Source of the DNA: Bosea sp. 685
Lineage (GTDB): Bacteria; Pseudomonadota; Alphaproteobacteria; Rhizobiales; Beijerinckiaceae
Reading direction: 5' to 3'
DNA: 64,000 bases
Assembly (NCBI RefSeq): GCF_031884435.1
Contig: NZ_CP134779.1
Coordinates: 1,178,001 to 1,242,000, forward strand
Part shown: piece by piece, positions 1 to 8,910 of the stretch
How the letters are laid out: every line of letters begins with the position of its first letter
How positions within the stretch are numbered: the stretch's first letter is position 1
Program-made: the position numbers and the translations under genes
The notes under the pieces: model-generated
Told to the model about the DNA's origin: nothing
What the model saw: only the letters and a program-made list of their open reading frames with translations
Database searches by the model: none

Positions 1-581
1 CCTATCGTTTCTATTCCGAGCAGGCGCTGAAGAAGCCCGACATCGTCAAGGCCAAGGCGCTGCTGACTGAGGCCGGCTATCCCAATGGCATCGAGGCGAC
101 GCTGATCGCCTCCGACCGTCCCTCGCTGCGCACCCAGATGGCGGTCGCGCTGCGCGAGATGGCCAAGCCCGCCGGCTTCCGCATCAATGTCGAGACGATG
201 CCGCATGCGACCTATCTCGATCAGGTCTGGAAGAAGGGCTCGTTCTATGTCGGCTTCTACAACATGCAGCCGACGGCCGACGCGATCTTCGCGCTGCTCT
301 ACACCTCCAACGCCGCCTGGAACGAGACGCGCTGGAACAACGCCGCCTTCGACAAGGTGGTGAACGAGGCGCGTGCGACTGTCGACGAGGCCAAGCGCCG
401 CGAGCTCTATGGGCAGGCGCAGGCACTGATGAACGCCGAGGTGCCCTCGATCATTCCGACCTTCTTCGATCTGCTCGCCGCCCGGCGCGACTGGGTGCAG
501 GGCTATGAGTTGCATCCGCGCGGCGCGGTGTTCCGGCTCGATCATGTCTCGCTGGGCGCCAATGCGCCCAAGCGCGCCTGA
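1..581 (+). CDS. Peptide ABC transporter substrate-binding protein (family 5), 3' part
   Basis: Open from the left edge (first full codon at base 3); about 192 C-terminal residues are visible. The text LLTEAGYPNGIEATLI followed by a region rich in aromatic residues and Asn, ending in a VQGYELHPRG block, is typical of the C-terminal lobe of SBP_bac_5 (DppA/OppA-like) periplasmic binding proteins. It lies 13 bases before a permease gene on the same strand, so it is almost certainly the binding subunit of the importer encoded at 595-4002. The N-terminus and signal peptide lie outside the window. The ligand is not predictable; a peptide, opine or other amide is likely. Confidence 0.9.
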   Translation, partial: YRFYSEQALKKPDIVKAKALLTEAGYPNGIEATLIASDRPSLRTQMAVALREMAKPAGFRINVETMPHATYLDQVWKKGSFYVGFYNMQPTADAIFALLYTSNAAWNETRWNNAAFDKVVNEARATVDEAKRRELYGQAQALMNAEVPSIIPTFFDLLAARRDWVQGYELHPRGAVFRLDHVSLGANAPKRA

Positions 582-594
582 GGGGTCAGCGCGC

Positions 595-1542
595 GTGTCG
601 CCGGCCTATATCCTCAAGCGTATCGTGCTGGTCGGCTACACGCTGCTCGTCGTCTCGCTCATCGTCTTCGCGATCACCCAGATCCTGCCGGCTGATGCTG
701 CCGTCATGATGCTGGGCGAGAACGCGACGACTGAAGCGCTCAGCGCGCTGCGCGCCAAGATGGGCCTTGATGCGTCGATCTGGGCGCAATACGGCCATTG
801 GCTGGCCGGCGTGCTGCGCGGCGATTTCGGCGTCTCGATGCGCACCGGCCAGCCGGTCGGACCGGTGATGATCGAGGCGCTCGGCCGCTCGCTGCTGCTC
901 GCCTTGTTTTCGATCGTGCTGATGCTGGTGCTGGCCTTGCCGCTGGGCATCATCGCGGCTGTCAGGCGTGGCCGCATCGCTGATCTTCTGGTCAGCGTGG
1001 TCTCCTATATCGGGGTCTCGCTGCCGGAATTCGTCACCGCCACGCTGGTCGTGCTGGTGTTGGCCGATTGGCTGCAATGGCTGCCGGCGACGGGCTATGT
1101 GCCGCTGACCGAGAACCCGCTGCAGGGTCTCAGGCATCTCGTCCTGCCGGTCCTGACCATTTCGGTCATCCTGATCGCGCATGTCTCGCGCATGGTACGC
1201 TCGGAACTGGTCGATGTGCTGCACACCGATTATGTCCGCGCCGCCCGCCTCAAGGGACTGCCGAAGCGCACGGTTCTCTACAAGCATGCGCTGCGCAATG
1301 CGCTGCTGCCGACGATCACGATCGTGGCGCTCGATGTCGGCTACCTCCTCGGCGGCGTCATCGTGGTCGAGGAGATTTTTGCGCTGCCCGGCATCGGCCG
1401 CCAGCTCATCGTCGCGATCCAGAGTCGCGACCTGCCCTCGATCCAGGCCGGCGCGCTGATCATGGCCGCGACCTACGCCATCGCCAGTTTCCTCGCCGAC
1501 ATCGCCTATGCCCGGCTCGACCGGAGAATCCAGTATGATTGA
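595..1542 (+). CDS. Peptide ABC transporter permease, DppB-like
   Basis: A 315-residue inner-membrane permease of the DppB/OppB class. The N-terminal YILKRIVLVGYTLLVVSLIVF helix segment starts a protein with about six membrane segments. The EAA-type coupling loop is seen around YVRAARLKGLPKRTVLYKHALRNALLPT near residues 218-241. A GTG start at 595 was chosen because GAGGGG lies 9 bases upstream and the family N-terminus begins there; an in-frame ATG at 505 would read into the previous gene's shadow. It overlaps the next permease by 8 bases, which suggests translational coupling in one operon. Confidence 0.92.
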   Translation: MSPAYILKRIVLVGYTLLVVSLIVFAITQILPADAAVMMLGENATTEALSALRAKMGLDASIWAQYGHWLAGVLRGDFGVSMRTGQPVGPVMIEALGRSLLLALFSIVLMLVLALPLGIIAAVRRGRIADLLVSVVSYIGVSLPEFVTATLVVLVLADWLQWLPATGYVPLTENPLQGLRHLVLPVLTISVILIAHVSRMVRSELVDVLHTDYVRAARLKGLPKRTVLYKHALRNALLPTITIVALDVGYLLGGVIVVEEIFALPGIGRQLIVAIQSRDLPSIQAGALIMAATYAIASFLADIAYARLDRRIQYD

Positions 1543-2359
1543 GCTGTTGCGCCGCGTGCTGCGCTCGCCGCAGGGAGCGCTCGGGCTCGTCCTGGTCGGG
1601 CTGATCCTGCTCGTGGTCATCCTGGGCCCATGGATCGCGCCTTACGACCCCGAAAGCCTCGCGCCCCTGCAGCGCTACAAACCACCGAGCGCGCTGTTCT
1701 GGCTCGGTACCGACCAATATGGCCGCGACATCCTGAGCCGCCTGCTGCATGGCGCGCGCGCCACCGTGGTGATGGCGGTGTTCGCGACCGCGCTCGGCAC
1801 GCTGGCGGGCGCCGTGATCGGCACGATCTCGGCCTTTCTCGGCGGCCGCAGCGACGAGGCGATCATGCGCACCGTCGACGCGGTGATGGCGATCCCGAGC
1901 CTGTTGCTGGCGCTGCTGATCGTCAATCTGCTCGGCAAGAGCAGCGTGAACGCGCTGCTGGCCATCGCCATCGCATTCACGCCCGGCATGGCGCGGGTGA
2001 CGCGCTCGGTCGCGCTTGCCGTGCGCAAGCAGGATTATGTCAATGCCGCCATCGCGCGCGGCGAGAGCGCGCGCTTCATCGTCTGGCGCGAGATGCTGCC
2101 CAATGTCGTGGCGCCGATCATCGTCGAGATGACGATCCGCGTCGCCTTCGCCGTGATGCTGTTTGCGACGCTGAGCTTCCTTGGGCTGGGCGCACAGCCG
2201 CCGGCCTCGGAATGGGGGCTGATGGTCGCCGAGGCCAGGCGCTTCATGCATCTGAGCCCGTGGATGATCCTCTGGCCGAGCCTGGCGGTGGCTTTTGTGG
2301 CGATCGGCTTCAACCTGCTGGGCGACGGCCTGCGCGACGCGCTCAACCCGCGCACATGA
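1535..2359 (+). CDS. Peptide ABC transporter permease, DppC-like
   Basis: A 274-residue DppC/OppC-type permease. An N-terminal membrane helix (LGLVLVGLILLVVILGPWIA) is followed by the family motif LGTDQYGRDILSRLLHGAR near residues 53-71. The coupling loop YVNAAIARGESARFIVWREMLPN and the C-terminal GLGAQPPASEWGLM block are also present. The start at 1535 follows GGAGAATCC and overlaps the end of the upstream permease. It forms the heteromeric channel with the DppB-like subunit; the double ATPase follows immediately. Confidence 0.93.
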   Translation: MIELLRRVLRSPQGALGLVLVGLILLVVILGPWIAPYDPESLAPLQRYKPPSALFWLGTDQYGRDILSRLLHGARATVVMAVFATALGTLAGAVIGTISAFLGGRSDEAIMRTVDAVMAIPSLLLALLIVNLLGKSSVNALLAIAIAFTPGMARVTRSVALAVRKQDYVNAAIARGESARFIVWREMLPNVVAPIIVEMTIRVAFAVMLFATLSFLGLGAQPPASEWGLMVAEARRFMHLSPWMILWPSLAVAFVAIGFNLLGDGLRDALNPRT

Positions 2360-2367
2360 GGCCGACC

Positions 2368-4002
2368 ATGACGCCGATCCTCGACATCGCCGGCTACTGC
2401 CTCGACTACGCCACGCCCGCCGGCTTCACCCGCGCGCTCGATGCGGTCACGCTCAGCGTTGCCAAGGGCGAGGTGCTCGGCCTCGTCGGCGAATCCGGTT
2501 CCGGCAAGACCTCGCTCGCCTGGGCGATCATGCGCCATCTGCCGGAGAGCGCACGGGAGGCCGGCCGTATCCGGCTGATCGACAAGGACCTGACCACGAC
2601 CAGCGAGGCCGAGATCGAGGCCATCCGCGGCCGGCGCATCGGCATGGTCTTCCAGGATCCGAGCACCTCGCTCAATCCGACCTTGCCGCTGGGCGAGCAA
2701 TTGGCCGAGGTGCTGGAACATCATCGCGGCCTGACGCGCAAGCAGGCCTGGGCCGAAGGCGAGGCGATGCTCGCCCGCGTCGGCCTGAAGGTTCCAGCCG
2801 AAATGATGCGGCGCTATCCGCATGAGGCCTCGGGCGGCGAGAAGCAGCGCGTGGTCATCGCCAGCGCCTTCGCCTGCCAGCCCGAATGCATCATTTTCGA
2901 CGAGCCGACGACGGCGCTCGACGTCATCACCGCCCGCCAGATCCTTGATCTCTTCGGCGAGCTGCAGGCGCAGACCGGCGTCGCCTCGCTCTACATCTCG
3001 CATGATCTGGCTCTGGTCTCGCGCGTCGCCAATCGTGTCGCGGTGATCCATCGCGGCCGCATCGTCGAGCAGGGCGAGGTGGAGGAGGTTTTTGCCTCGC
3101 CGCAGGACGCCTATACCCAAAAGCTGCTCGCGGCCGTGCCGCGCCCGGATCATCGCCTTGTCGGCGCCGGGCCGGGCTCCGAGGCGAAGGCGCTGGTCGA
3201 GGTCGACAAGGTCAGCGTTCGCTATGGCCGCAAGCCCTTCCTTGCGAAGCTGCTCGGCCGCGAGAACACCCAGTTCACCGGCAATCGCGACATCAGCCTC
3301 TCCGTGCGTGAGGGCGAGATCCTCGGCATCGTCGGCGAATCCGGCTCGGGCAAATCGACGCTCGCCAGGGCGCTGACGGGGCTGAACCCGTTCGAGGGCG
3401 AGATCCGTTTCGCCGGCCGCCCGATCAGCGGATTGAAGGATATGGACCGTGCTTATCGTCGCGATGTCCAGATCATCTTCCAGCACCCCGATTCCTCGCT
3501 CAATCCGCGCCAGCGCATCCGCGAGATCCTGTCGCGGCCGCTCGCGCTCTACGGCACGGACGCGCAGCGCAAGGATGCGAATGCGGTCAGTGAGTTGCTC
3601 GAACAGGTGCGTCTGCCGGCGGCTTACGCCGAGCGCTATCCCCACCAGCTGTCCGGCGGCGAGAAGCAGCGCGTGGCGATTGCGCGCGCCTTCGCCTCGC
3701 GGCCGAAGCTGGTGATCTGCGACGAGATCACCTCGGCGCTCGACGTGTCCGTGCAGGCCTCGGTGGTGGAGCTTCTAGTCGATCTGCAGAAGCGCTTCGG
3801 CACCGCCTATCTCTTCATCACCCATGACCTCAACCTGGTGCGCCAGATCGCGCATCGCATCGCGGTGATGTATCGCGGCGACCTCGTCGATCTCGTCGAT
3901 GTTGCCGAGCTCTCGGGCGGGCAGGTCCATGCCTATACCCGCTCGCTGATCGAGGCCGTTCCGGCCCCAGCCGCTCCCGCATCTGAGCTTCCAAGGATTT
4001 GA
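2368..4002 (+). CDS. Fused double ATP-binding protein of a peptide ABC transporter (DppD-DppF type)
   Basis: A 544-residue cytoplasmic protein with two complete ABC cassettes in tandem. The first Walker A is GESGSGKT at residues 41-48, with signature SGGEKQR and Walker [13 protein letters not shown]. The second has Walker A GESGSGKS, signature SGGEKQR and Walker [13 protein letters not shown]. The usual DEPT is DEIT in the second cassette, a conservative change. The start at 2368 follows GAGG by 6 bases; an ATG at 2356 overlapping the permease stop is the alternative. The fusion replaces the separate DppD and DppF subunits and completes the importer begun at the left edge. Confidence 0.93.
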   Translation: MTPILDIAGYCLDYATPAGFTRALDAVTLSVAKGEVLGLVGESGSGKTSLAWAIMRHLPESAREAGRIRLIDKDLTTTSEAEIEAIRGRRIGMVFQDPSTSLNPTLPLGEQLAEVLEHHRGLTRKQAWAEGEAMLARVGLKVPAEMMRRYPHEASGGEKQRVVIASAFACQPECIIFDEPTTALDVITARQILDLFGELQAQTGVASLYISHDLALVSRVANRVAVIHRGRIVEQGEVEEVFASPQDAYTQKLLAAVPRPDHRLVGAGPGSEAKALVEVDKVSVRYGRKPFLAKLLGRENTQFTGNRDISLSVREGEILGIVGESGSGKSTLARALTGLNPFEGEIRFAGRPISGLKDMDRAYRRDVQIIFQHPDSSLNPRQRIREILSRPLALYGTDAQRKDANAVSELLEQVRLPAAYAERYPHQLSGGEKQRVAIARAFASRPKLVICDEITSALDVSVQASVVELLVDLQKRFGTAYLFITHDLNLVRQIAHRIAVMYRGDLVDLVDVAELSGGQVHAYTRSLIEAVPAPAAPASELPRI

Positions 4003-4004
4003 CG

Positions 4005-5222
4005 ATGGATCGCGCCGCCCTCCTGGCTCGTCTCGACGAGAAAGCCGCCCTCGATTTCCTCAGCGCCATGGCGCGCCACAAGAGCTATTCCGAGACCGAA
4101 GGCGAGCGCGTGCTCGCCGCCTTCATGGCCGAGAAGATGCGCGAGATCGGCGTCGAGGCCGAATTGCAGCCAGTCGTCGGCGAGCGTGTCAACGCCATCG
4201 GGCGCTGGAAGGGCACGGGCGGCGGCAAGAGCCTGCTGTTCAACGGCCATCTCGACACCAACCCGGCGACCGAGGGCTGGACGGTCGATCCCTGGGGCGG
4301 GCTCGTCGACAAGGAGTTCATCTACGGCATCGGCGTCTCCAACATGAAGGCGGGGGATGCTGCCTATTTCTGCGCGGTCAAGACGCTGATCGACGCCGGC
4401 GTGAGGCTGAAGGGCGATGTCGTCCTGACCTTTGTCGTCGGCGAATTGCAGGGCGGCGTCGGTACGGTCGCGGCGATCCGGAACGGGGTGAAGGCCGACT
4501 ACTTCATCAATTCCGAGCCGAGCGACCTGCAGGCCATCACCATGCATGCCTGCGCCTTTACCTTCGTGATCGAACTCACCGGCAACACCCGCCATCTCTC
4601 CAAGCGCGAACAGGCTGTCGATGCCATCGTCGCGGCCTGCGACCTGATCCCACGCCTCAACGCCATGACCTTCTCCGGCGCGAAATCCGACGAGCACCGC
4701 TCGATCAACCGCGTCCATGTCGGCGTGGTTCGCGGTGCGCTCGGCAAGGAATTGCATGAATGGCGCGCGCCGCAGGTCGCGGACTTCACCCGGATCAAGG
4801 GTTCGGGGCGCTATGCGCCGGGCCAGACCGAGGCCGGCGCCATCGCCGATATGCGCCGCGAGCTCGATGCGCTGGAGGCGCGCTTCCCCGGCTTGAAAGC
4901 GGCGATCCGCACCGAGAAGGAAGAGGGCCACAGGTCGATGCCGGCCTTCGAGGTCGCCAGGGACGCCCGCATCGTCAAGACGATCAACGCCGCCTATCAG
5001 GAGGTGCGCGGCGAGGCGCAGCCGACAGGCGCGATTGCGCCTCCCGGGTTCTTCGGCACCGATGCCGGCCATTTCTATGCGGAGCTCGGCATGGAAGGCA
5101 TCGTCTGCGGTCCGGGCGGGCGCTACAACACCATGCCTGACGAGCGCGTCGAGATCGTCGACTACCTCGCCATGATCCGGATCTACATGCTCTGCATCCT
5201 CGATATCTGCGAGATCGCCTGA
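4005..5222 (+). CDS. M20-family peptidase/deacetylase homologue with changed metal ligands
   Basis: A 405-residue protein of the ArgE/DapE/carboxypeptidase G2 (M20) family; no signal peptide is seen. The first ligand motif NGHLDTNP is intact near residue 80. The second (usually DMKGG) reads NMKAG, the catalytic DEE reads GEL, and the final AHxxxE reads YNTMPDE. Only part of the dinuclear metal site therefore survives. It starts at 4005 after AAGGA and is adjacent to the ATPase gene, so it probably acts on the imported compound, either as a hydrolase with altered metal use or as a non-catalytic binder. Confidence 0.85.
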   Translation: MDRAALLARLDEKAALDFLSAMARHKSYSETEGERVLAAFMAEKMREIGVEAELQPVVGERVNAIGRWKGTGGGKSLLFNGHLDTNPATEGWTVDPWGGLVDKEFIYGIGVSNMKAGDAAYFCAVKTLIDAGVRLKGDVVLTFVVGELQGGVGTVAAIRNGVKADYFINSEPSDLQAITMHACAFTFVIELTGNTRHLSKREQAVDAIVAACDLIPRLNAMTFSGAKSDEHRSINRVHVGVVRGALGKELHEWRAPQVADFTRIKGSGRYAPGQTEAGAIADMRRELDALEARFPGLKAAIRTEKEEGHRSMPAFEVARDARIVKTINAAYQEVRGEAQPTGAIAPPGFFGTDAGHFYAELGMEGIVCGPGGRYNTMPDERVEIVDYLAMIRIYMLCILDICEIA

Positions 5223-5225
5223 GCA

Positions 5226-6377
5226 ATGTTCGCGCCCCAGGAGTTCACGCTTCGGGAGTTCGCAAGCCGCGTCGCCAGGGCGCGGGCCGCGATGACTGAT
5301 GCCGGCGTCGATCTCTTCCTGATCGACCATGCCGAATGCCTGGCCTGGCTGACCGGCTACACCGTCTCGGAGACGATGTATCGCGCGGCTTTCCTGCCAC
5401 TCACGGGCGAACCCTGGTTCGTCCTGCGCGATCTCGATGCGCAGCCTTGCCGCAACGCCTGCTGGTTTTCCGATATCAGGGGCTTTGCCGATACGGCCGA
5501 GCCGCATGCTGTGATGGCCGAGGCGATCCGCGCCCGGGGCCATGCCGCCTCCCGGATCGGGGCCGACCACAACTCCTATGGCTTCACCGCTGCGACACGC
5601 GACCGGCTCCAGGCGCTTCTCCCGGAGGCACGTTTCGTCGACATGCCGGGTGCCGGCGACCTGCTGCGCCAGGTCAAGTCCGAGGCCGAGATCGGATTGC
5701 TCGCGCAGGCGGCCGGGATCGCCGACAAGGCCATGGCGGCCATCGCGGCCAGGGCGCAGCCAGGGTTGTCTCCGCGTGCGGCGGCCGCGATCGCGGCTGC
5801 GAGCTTCCTCGAGAATGGCGCCGATACCGGCGAGACGGGGCCGATCGTGCCCGGTATCGGCGACCACGAATTCCTGCATGGCGTGATGACCGCACAGCCG
5901 CTTGATGATGGCGACGTGCTGCATGTCGAATTGATCCCGAAGGTCGCGAATTATGGCGCGAGGCTGATGCGGCCGGTGCTGATCGGCTCGGATCGGCGCG
6001 GGCTTGCGCCGCTCGCCGAGCGGCTCGTCGCCTTGCAGGATCGGCAATTCGCGGCGATGCGGCCGGGTGCGCGCGCTGGCGAGGTCGACGCCGTCTTGCG
6101 CGAGGCGGTGCTCGCTGAGCGCCTGCGGCCGGCCTACGACAATGTCAGCGGCTATACGCTTGGGCTCTACGCACGGACGCCGCGCCCGAGCGATTTTTCA
6201 CGCGTCTTCCTGCCCAATGCGACATGGCGATTGGAGGAGGGCATGGTCTTCCACATGTATGTCTCGGCCGGCGGGCTCGGCTTCAGCGAGACCGTCGTTG
6301 TTCGCGCGGGCGGCGGGGAACGATTGACCGGGATGGCGAGGGGGTTGCTGCGGGCCGGCGGCCCGCAGCTCTCCTGA
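5226..6377 (+). CDS. M24-family (creatinase/Xaa-Pro peptidase-like) protein
   Basis: A 383-residue protein with the creatinase N-domain (residues about 10-140) followed by the pita-bread M24 domain. The usual five metal ligands are poorly kept: the DxG position reads VELIP, the TRT region reads LMRPV, and the HGxGHG motif reads NVSGYTLGL, while the final Glu (GFSETVVV) remains. This resembles creatinase-type members that hydrolyse C-N bonds without metal. It begins 3 bases after the M20 gene and ends 9 bases from the converging aminotransferase. The likely role is cleavage of an imported amide; the substrate is unknown. Confidence 0.85.
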   Translation: MFAPQEFTLREFASRVARARAAMTDAGVDLFLIDHAECLAWLTGYTVSETMYRAAFLPLTGEPWFVLRDLDAQPCRNACWFSDIRGFADTAEPHAVMAEAIRARGHAASRIGADHNSYGFTAATRDRLQALLPEARFVDMPGAGDLLRQVKSEAEIGLLAQAAGIADKAMAAIAARAQPGLSPRAAAAIAAASFLENGADTGETGPIVPGIGDHEFLHGVMTAQPLDDGDVLHVELIPKVANYGARLMRPVLIGSDRRGLAPLAERLVALQDRQFAAMRPGARAGEVDAVLREAVLAERLRPAYDNVSGYTLGLYARTPRPSDFSRVFLPNATWRLEEGMVFHMYVSAGGLGFSETVVVRAGGGERLTGMARGLLRAGGPQLS

Positions 6378-6386
6378 CCGAGCCTC

Positions 6387-7727
6387 TCAATCGATCCGCG
6401 ACAAGGCGGCCTCGATCGTCGCGAAGATCGTCTCGATCTCGCCGGGCGCTATGATCAGCGGCGGCGACAGCACGAGCGTGTCGCCGGCATTGCGGATCAA
6501 GACGCCGGCCTCGTAGCAGAGCTTGGCGCAGGCGCCACCGCGCGCGCCCTCGGCGCCGGGGCGTGGCGAGAGATCGATGGCGCAAAGCAGCCCGGCCGTG
6601 CGGATGTCCGCGACATGTGGCGCGCCCTTGAGGCGGTGGGCGCGATCCTCCCAGAGCGGCAGCACGCTGCGCAGGCGCCCGAGCAGATCCTGTTCGGCGA
6701 AGACATCGAGCGTCGCGAGCCCCGCCGCGCAGGCGAGTGGATGGGCCGAATAGGTATAGCCGTGGAAGAGCTCGACCGCCTCCGGCGGCCCGGCCATGAA
6801 GGCCTCATAGACATGGCCGGCGACGAGTACGCCGCCCATCGGCACGGCGCCGTTGGTCATGCCCTTGGCGCAGCTCATCAGATCGGGCTTGACGCCATAG
6901 GCCTGTGCCGCGAAGGGCGTGCCCAGCCGGCCGAAGCCGGTGATGACCTCGTCGAAGATCAAGAGGATGCCGTGCTTGTCGCAGATCGCGCGCAGGCGTT
7001 CGAGATAGCCCTTCGGCGGCGGGTATACGCCGCCCGAACCGGTGACGGGCTCGACGATGACGGCAGCAACGGTCGTGGGATCATGGATCTGCAATAAGGT
7101 CTCCAGCGCCTCGGACGCGCTCACCCCGCCCTCAGGCTGGCCACGCGAAAAGGCCATGGTGGCGCGGTCATAGGGCAGCGGCAGATGGGCGACATCGGCG
7201 AGCAACGGACCGAAGGCGGCCTTGTGGCGGCCGATGCCGGCGACAGAGAGACCGCCAATGCCGACACCATGATAGCTCTTGTGGCGTCCGATCAGCTTGG
7301 TGCGGCCGGCCTGACCCCTGGCGTGGTGATAGGCACGGGCGATCTTCAGCGCGGTGTCGACGGCCTCCGAGCCCGAATTGACGAAGAAGACATGGTCGAT
7401 GCCCTCGGGCGCGAACGCGCAGAGCCGCTCCGCATAGGCTTCCGCGGCTGGGTGGCTCATCTTGAAGGAGGAGACGAAATCGAGCCGGCCGGCGGCCTCG
7501 CGGATGGCCTCGACGATACGGGGCTGGCCATGGCCGGCATTGACGCACCAGAGCCCGGCCATGCCGTCGAGGATGCGCCGGCCTTCCGGCGTGACGTAAT
7601 GCATGCCCTGCGCGCTCTCGAACAGCATCGGCTCACTCTGGAAGCCGCGCATCGGCGTGAACGGCATCCAGAAGGCATCGCGCCGGTTGGCGAGGTGAGG
7701 CTGGGGCGGGGCGGCATGGGCGGTCAT
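6387..7727 (-). CDS. Class III (omega) aminotransferase, PLP-dependent
   Basis: A 446-residue fold-type I aminotransferase of the omega-amino acid:pyruvate / beta-alanine class. The PLP-binding Lys is K288 in SCAKGMTNG; the PLP-ring Asp is D259 in FDEVITGFGR; the cofactor loop NSGSEAVDTALK is near residues 117-128. The start at 7727 was chosen for GAGGACC just upstream. It probably transfers an amino group from an amine released by the neighbouring hydrolases to pyruvate or a 2-oxoacid. Its upstream region holds a perfect inverted repeat (7760-7783) that may bind the next GntR regulator. Confidence 0.92.
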   Translation of the reverse strand: MTAHAAPPQPHLANRRDAFWMPFTPMRGFQSEPMLFESAQGMHYVTPEGRRILDGMAGLWCVNAGHGQPRIVEAIREAAGRLDFVSSFKMSHPAAEAYAERLCAFAPEGIDHVFFVNSGSEAVDTALKIARAYHHARGQAGRTKLIGRHKSYHGVGIGGLSVAGIGRHKAAFGPLLADVAHLPLPYDRATMAFSRGQPEGGVSASEALETLLQIHDPTTVAAVIVEPVTGSGGVYPPPKGYLERLRAICDKHGILLIFDEVITGFGRLGTPFAAQAYGVKPDLMSCAKGMTNGAVPMGGVLVAGHVYEAFMAGPPEAVELFHGYTYSAHPLACAAGLATLDVFAEQDLLGRLRSVLPLWEDRAHRLKGAPHVADIRTAGLLCAIDLSPRPGAEGARGGACAKLCYEAGVLIRNAGDTLVLSPPLIIAPGEIETIFATIEAALSRID

Positions 7728-7759
7728 GATCGGTCCTCGGCGAAGCGGGACGCTCATGA

Positions 7760-7783
7760 TGTCTTTATTAAATACAAAAGACA
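7760..7783. promoter_or_regulatory. Candidate operator upstream of the aminotransferase
   Basis: TGTCTTT (7760-7766) and AAAGACA (7777-7783) form a perfect 7-base inverted repeat with a 10-base A/T-rich spacer, in otherwise very GC-rich DNA. The TTGTCTT half recurs in the promoter region of the divergent C45 gene at 8842. FCD-type GntR proteins commonly bind such sites; assignment to the regulator at 7946-8827 is inference. Confidence 0.5.
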
Positions 7784-7813
7784 ATATCTGTTCGATGGCG
7801 CCGTTTCGGGTTC

Positions 7814-7860
7814 AGAGCCGGATGCGGAAAACCGGTTCCCGTTTTTTCGCATCCGGCTCT
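7814..7860. repeat. Short interspersed palindromic element (AGAGCCGGATGCG family)
   Basis: A perfect 13-base inverted repeat, AGAGCCGGATGCG (7814-7826) and CGCATCCGGCTCT (7848-7860), encloses AAAACCGGTTCCCGTTTTTT-like sequence. The same core recurs near 30091-30215 and 59311-59499. Such palindromes are dispersed in Hyphomicrobiales genomes and could fold as an RNA hairpin or terminator. Confidence 0.75.
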
Positions 7861-7875
7861 CGGTTTTTGTTTTGA

Positions 7876-7948
7876 CGCGTTTTCTTCACGCAAACGCTTC
7901 GCGTTTGTCGCGAGGGAACCGGTATCCACTTCGCTTGAAAACGCTCTA
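7876..7948. repeat. Second palindromic element abutting the GntR gene end
   Basis: GCGTTTTC (7877-7884) and GAAAACGC (7937-7944) bracket a GC-rich palindromic core (AACGCTTCGCGTT). The right end GCTCTA supplies the TAG stop of the minus-strand GntR gene. Its ACCGGTATCCAC core resembles the ACCGGTTCCC and ACCGGTGCCC cores of the other elements. Confidence 0.65.
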
Positions 7949-8827
7949 GTCAAACCCGTTGGCGCGGCGGAGCTGGCTGGCCCGCTGAAGATGGCTGCGC
8001 ATCAGGGCCGAGGCGAGTTCGCGGTCGCCGGCCTCGAGACAGTCAAGCATCTGCAAATGTTCGCGGCAGTTCACCACGACGCGCTCGAAGCCGAAGACCC
8101 AGTCGTAATTGGACAGGCGGCGCAGCTGGTTCTGTCGCTTGATCGCCGAGTGGATGTAGCGGTTGCCCGAGGCCGCTGCCAATCCCTCGTGGAAATCGGC
8201 GTTCATCTCGTAGAAGCCGATGCTGGAGGCTTCGCGCCAGGGGCGCTCGAGCGTCTCGCGATGATGGGCGCGCATTTCGTCGATCCAGCCTTGTTCGAGC
8301 GAGAAGCCGGGCTCCAGCAGTGCCATGGGCTCGATCAGCAGGCGGAAGCGGTAGCGCTCGTCATGGGCTGAAGGGTCGCGCAGATCGTGCAGGAAGCGCC
8401 AGCCATAGCCGGGCTTGCGTTCGACCATGTCGAGGTCGGCGAGGCGGGCGAGGAGGCGCTGCACCTCTGGCCGGCCGAGGTCGTAGCGCCGCATCACCTC
8501 CAGCTCGGAGATGTCGTCGGGAAGTTGCCCGGCCTCGCGGTCGCGAGCGATCCTGACCATGGCGAGCTCGGTCGCGTCGGGATTTCCGCCATTGCCCGCG
8601 GTCATTGCCGGCGTGCTCAGCAACTCGACGCCCTTGTTGGGGTGGCGCCGAACGACGCCTTGCCCGGCGAGATAGTCCAGGGCGGCGCGGACCGGCGTGC
8701 GCGAGACGTTCAGGCGGCGCGCGGCGCTGTTTTCGTTCAGCCAGGCGCCGGCCTCCAGGCCATCCTCGCGCACCATCTGGAGGATGCGCTCGGCGATGTC
8801 CTGCTGCAGCCGGGTGGGGGTGGTCAT
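7946..8827 (-). CDS. GntR-family transcriptional regulator (FCD domain)
   Basis: A 293-residue regulator with an N-terminal winged helix (RLNVSRTPVRAALDYLAGQGVVRRHPNKGVEL, residues about 36-70). It continues into an FCD-type ligand-binding domain in which Asp/His ligand positions are suggested by FYEMNADFHEGLAAASGN. It is longer than usual FCD proteins by an extra helical stretch near residues 80-150 (a second winged-helix-like EVMRRYDLGRPEVQRLLARL). The start at 8827 is an ATG with weak AAGAG upstream; a TTG at 8857 is in frame. It is divergent from the C45 gene and probably controls that gene and the aminotransferase. The stop codon lies in a repeat. Confidence 0.9.
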   Translation of the reverse strand: MTTPTRLQQDIAERILQMVREDGLEAGAWLNENSAARRLNVSRTPVRAALDYLAGQGVVRRHPNKGVELLSTPAMTAGNGGNPDATELAMVRIARDREAGQLPDDISELEVMRRYDLGRPEVQRLLARLADLDMVERKPGYGWRFLHDLRDPSAHDERYRFRLLIEPMALLEPGFSLEQGWIDEMRAHHRETLERPWREASSIGFYEMNADFHEGLAAASGNRYIHSAIKRQNQLRRLSNYDWVFGFERVVVNCREHLQMLDCLEAGDRELASALMRSHLQRASQLRRANGFD

Positions 8828-8840
8828 TGAAAAACTCTTG

Positions 8841-8858
8841 ATTGTCTTAGTTGGCAAT
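8841..8858. promoter_or_regulatory. Candidate operator between divergent GntR and C45 genes
   Basis: ATTGTC (8841-8846) and GGCAAT (8853-8858) form an imperfect inverted repeat. The left half extends to ATTGTCTT, which is also read on the minus strand of the 7760-7783 palindrome. It lies 13 bases upstream of the GntR start and about 50 upstream of the C45 start, a fitting place for autoregulation. Confidence 0.4.
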
Positions 8859-8910
8859 GAAATACATTAAGGATTGACGATGCGCCAGCGCGCTACGCGG
8901 AGTCCCGACC

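Noticed and set aside
3933..6047. Long open frame on the minus strand opposite the M20 and M24 genes
   Set aside because: Antisense frame caused by G/C third-position bias; its translation is Arg/Asp/Gly-rich with no motif, while the plus-strand proteins have clear families.
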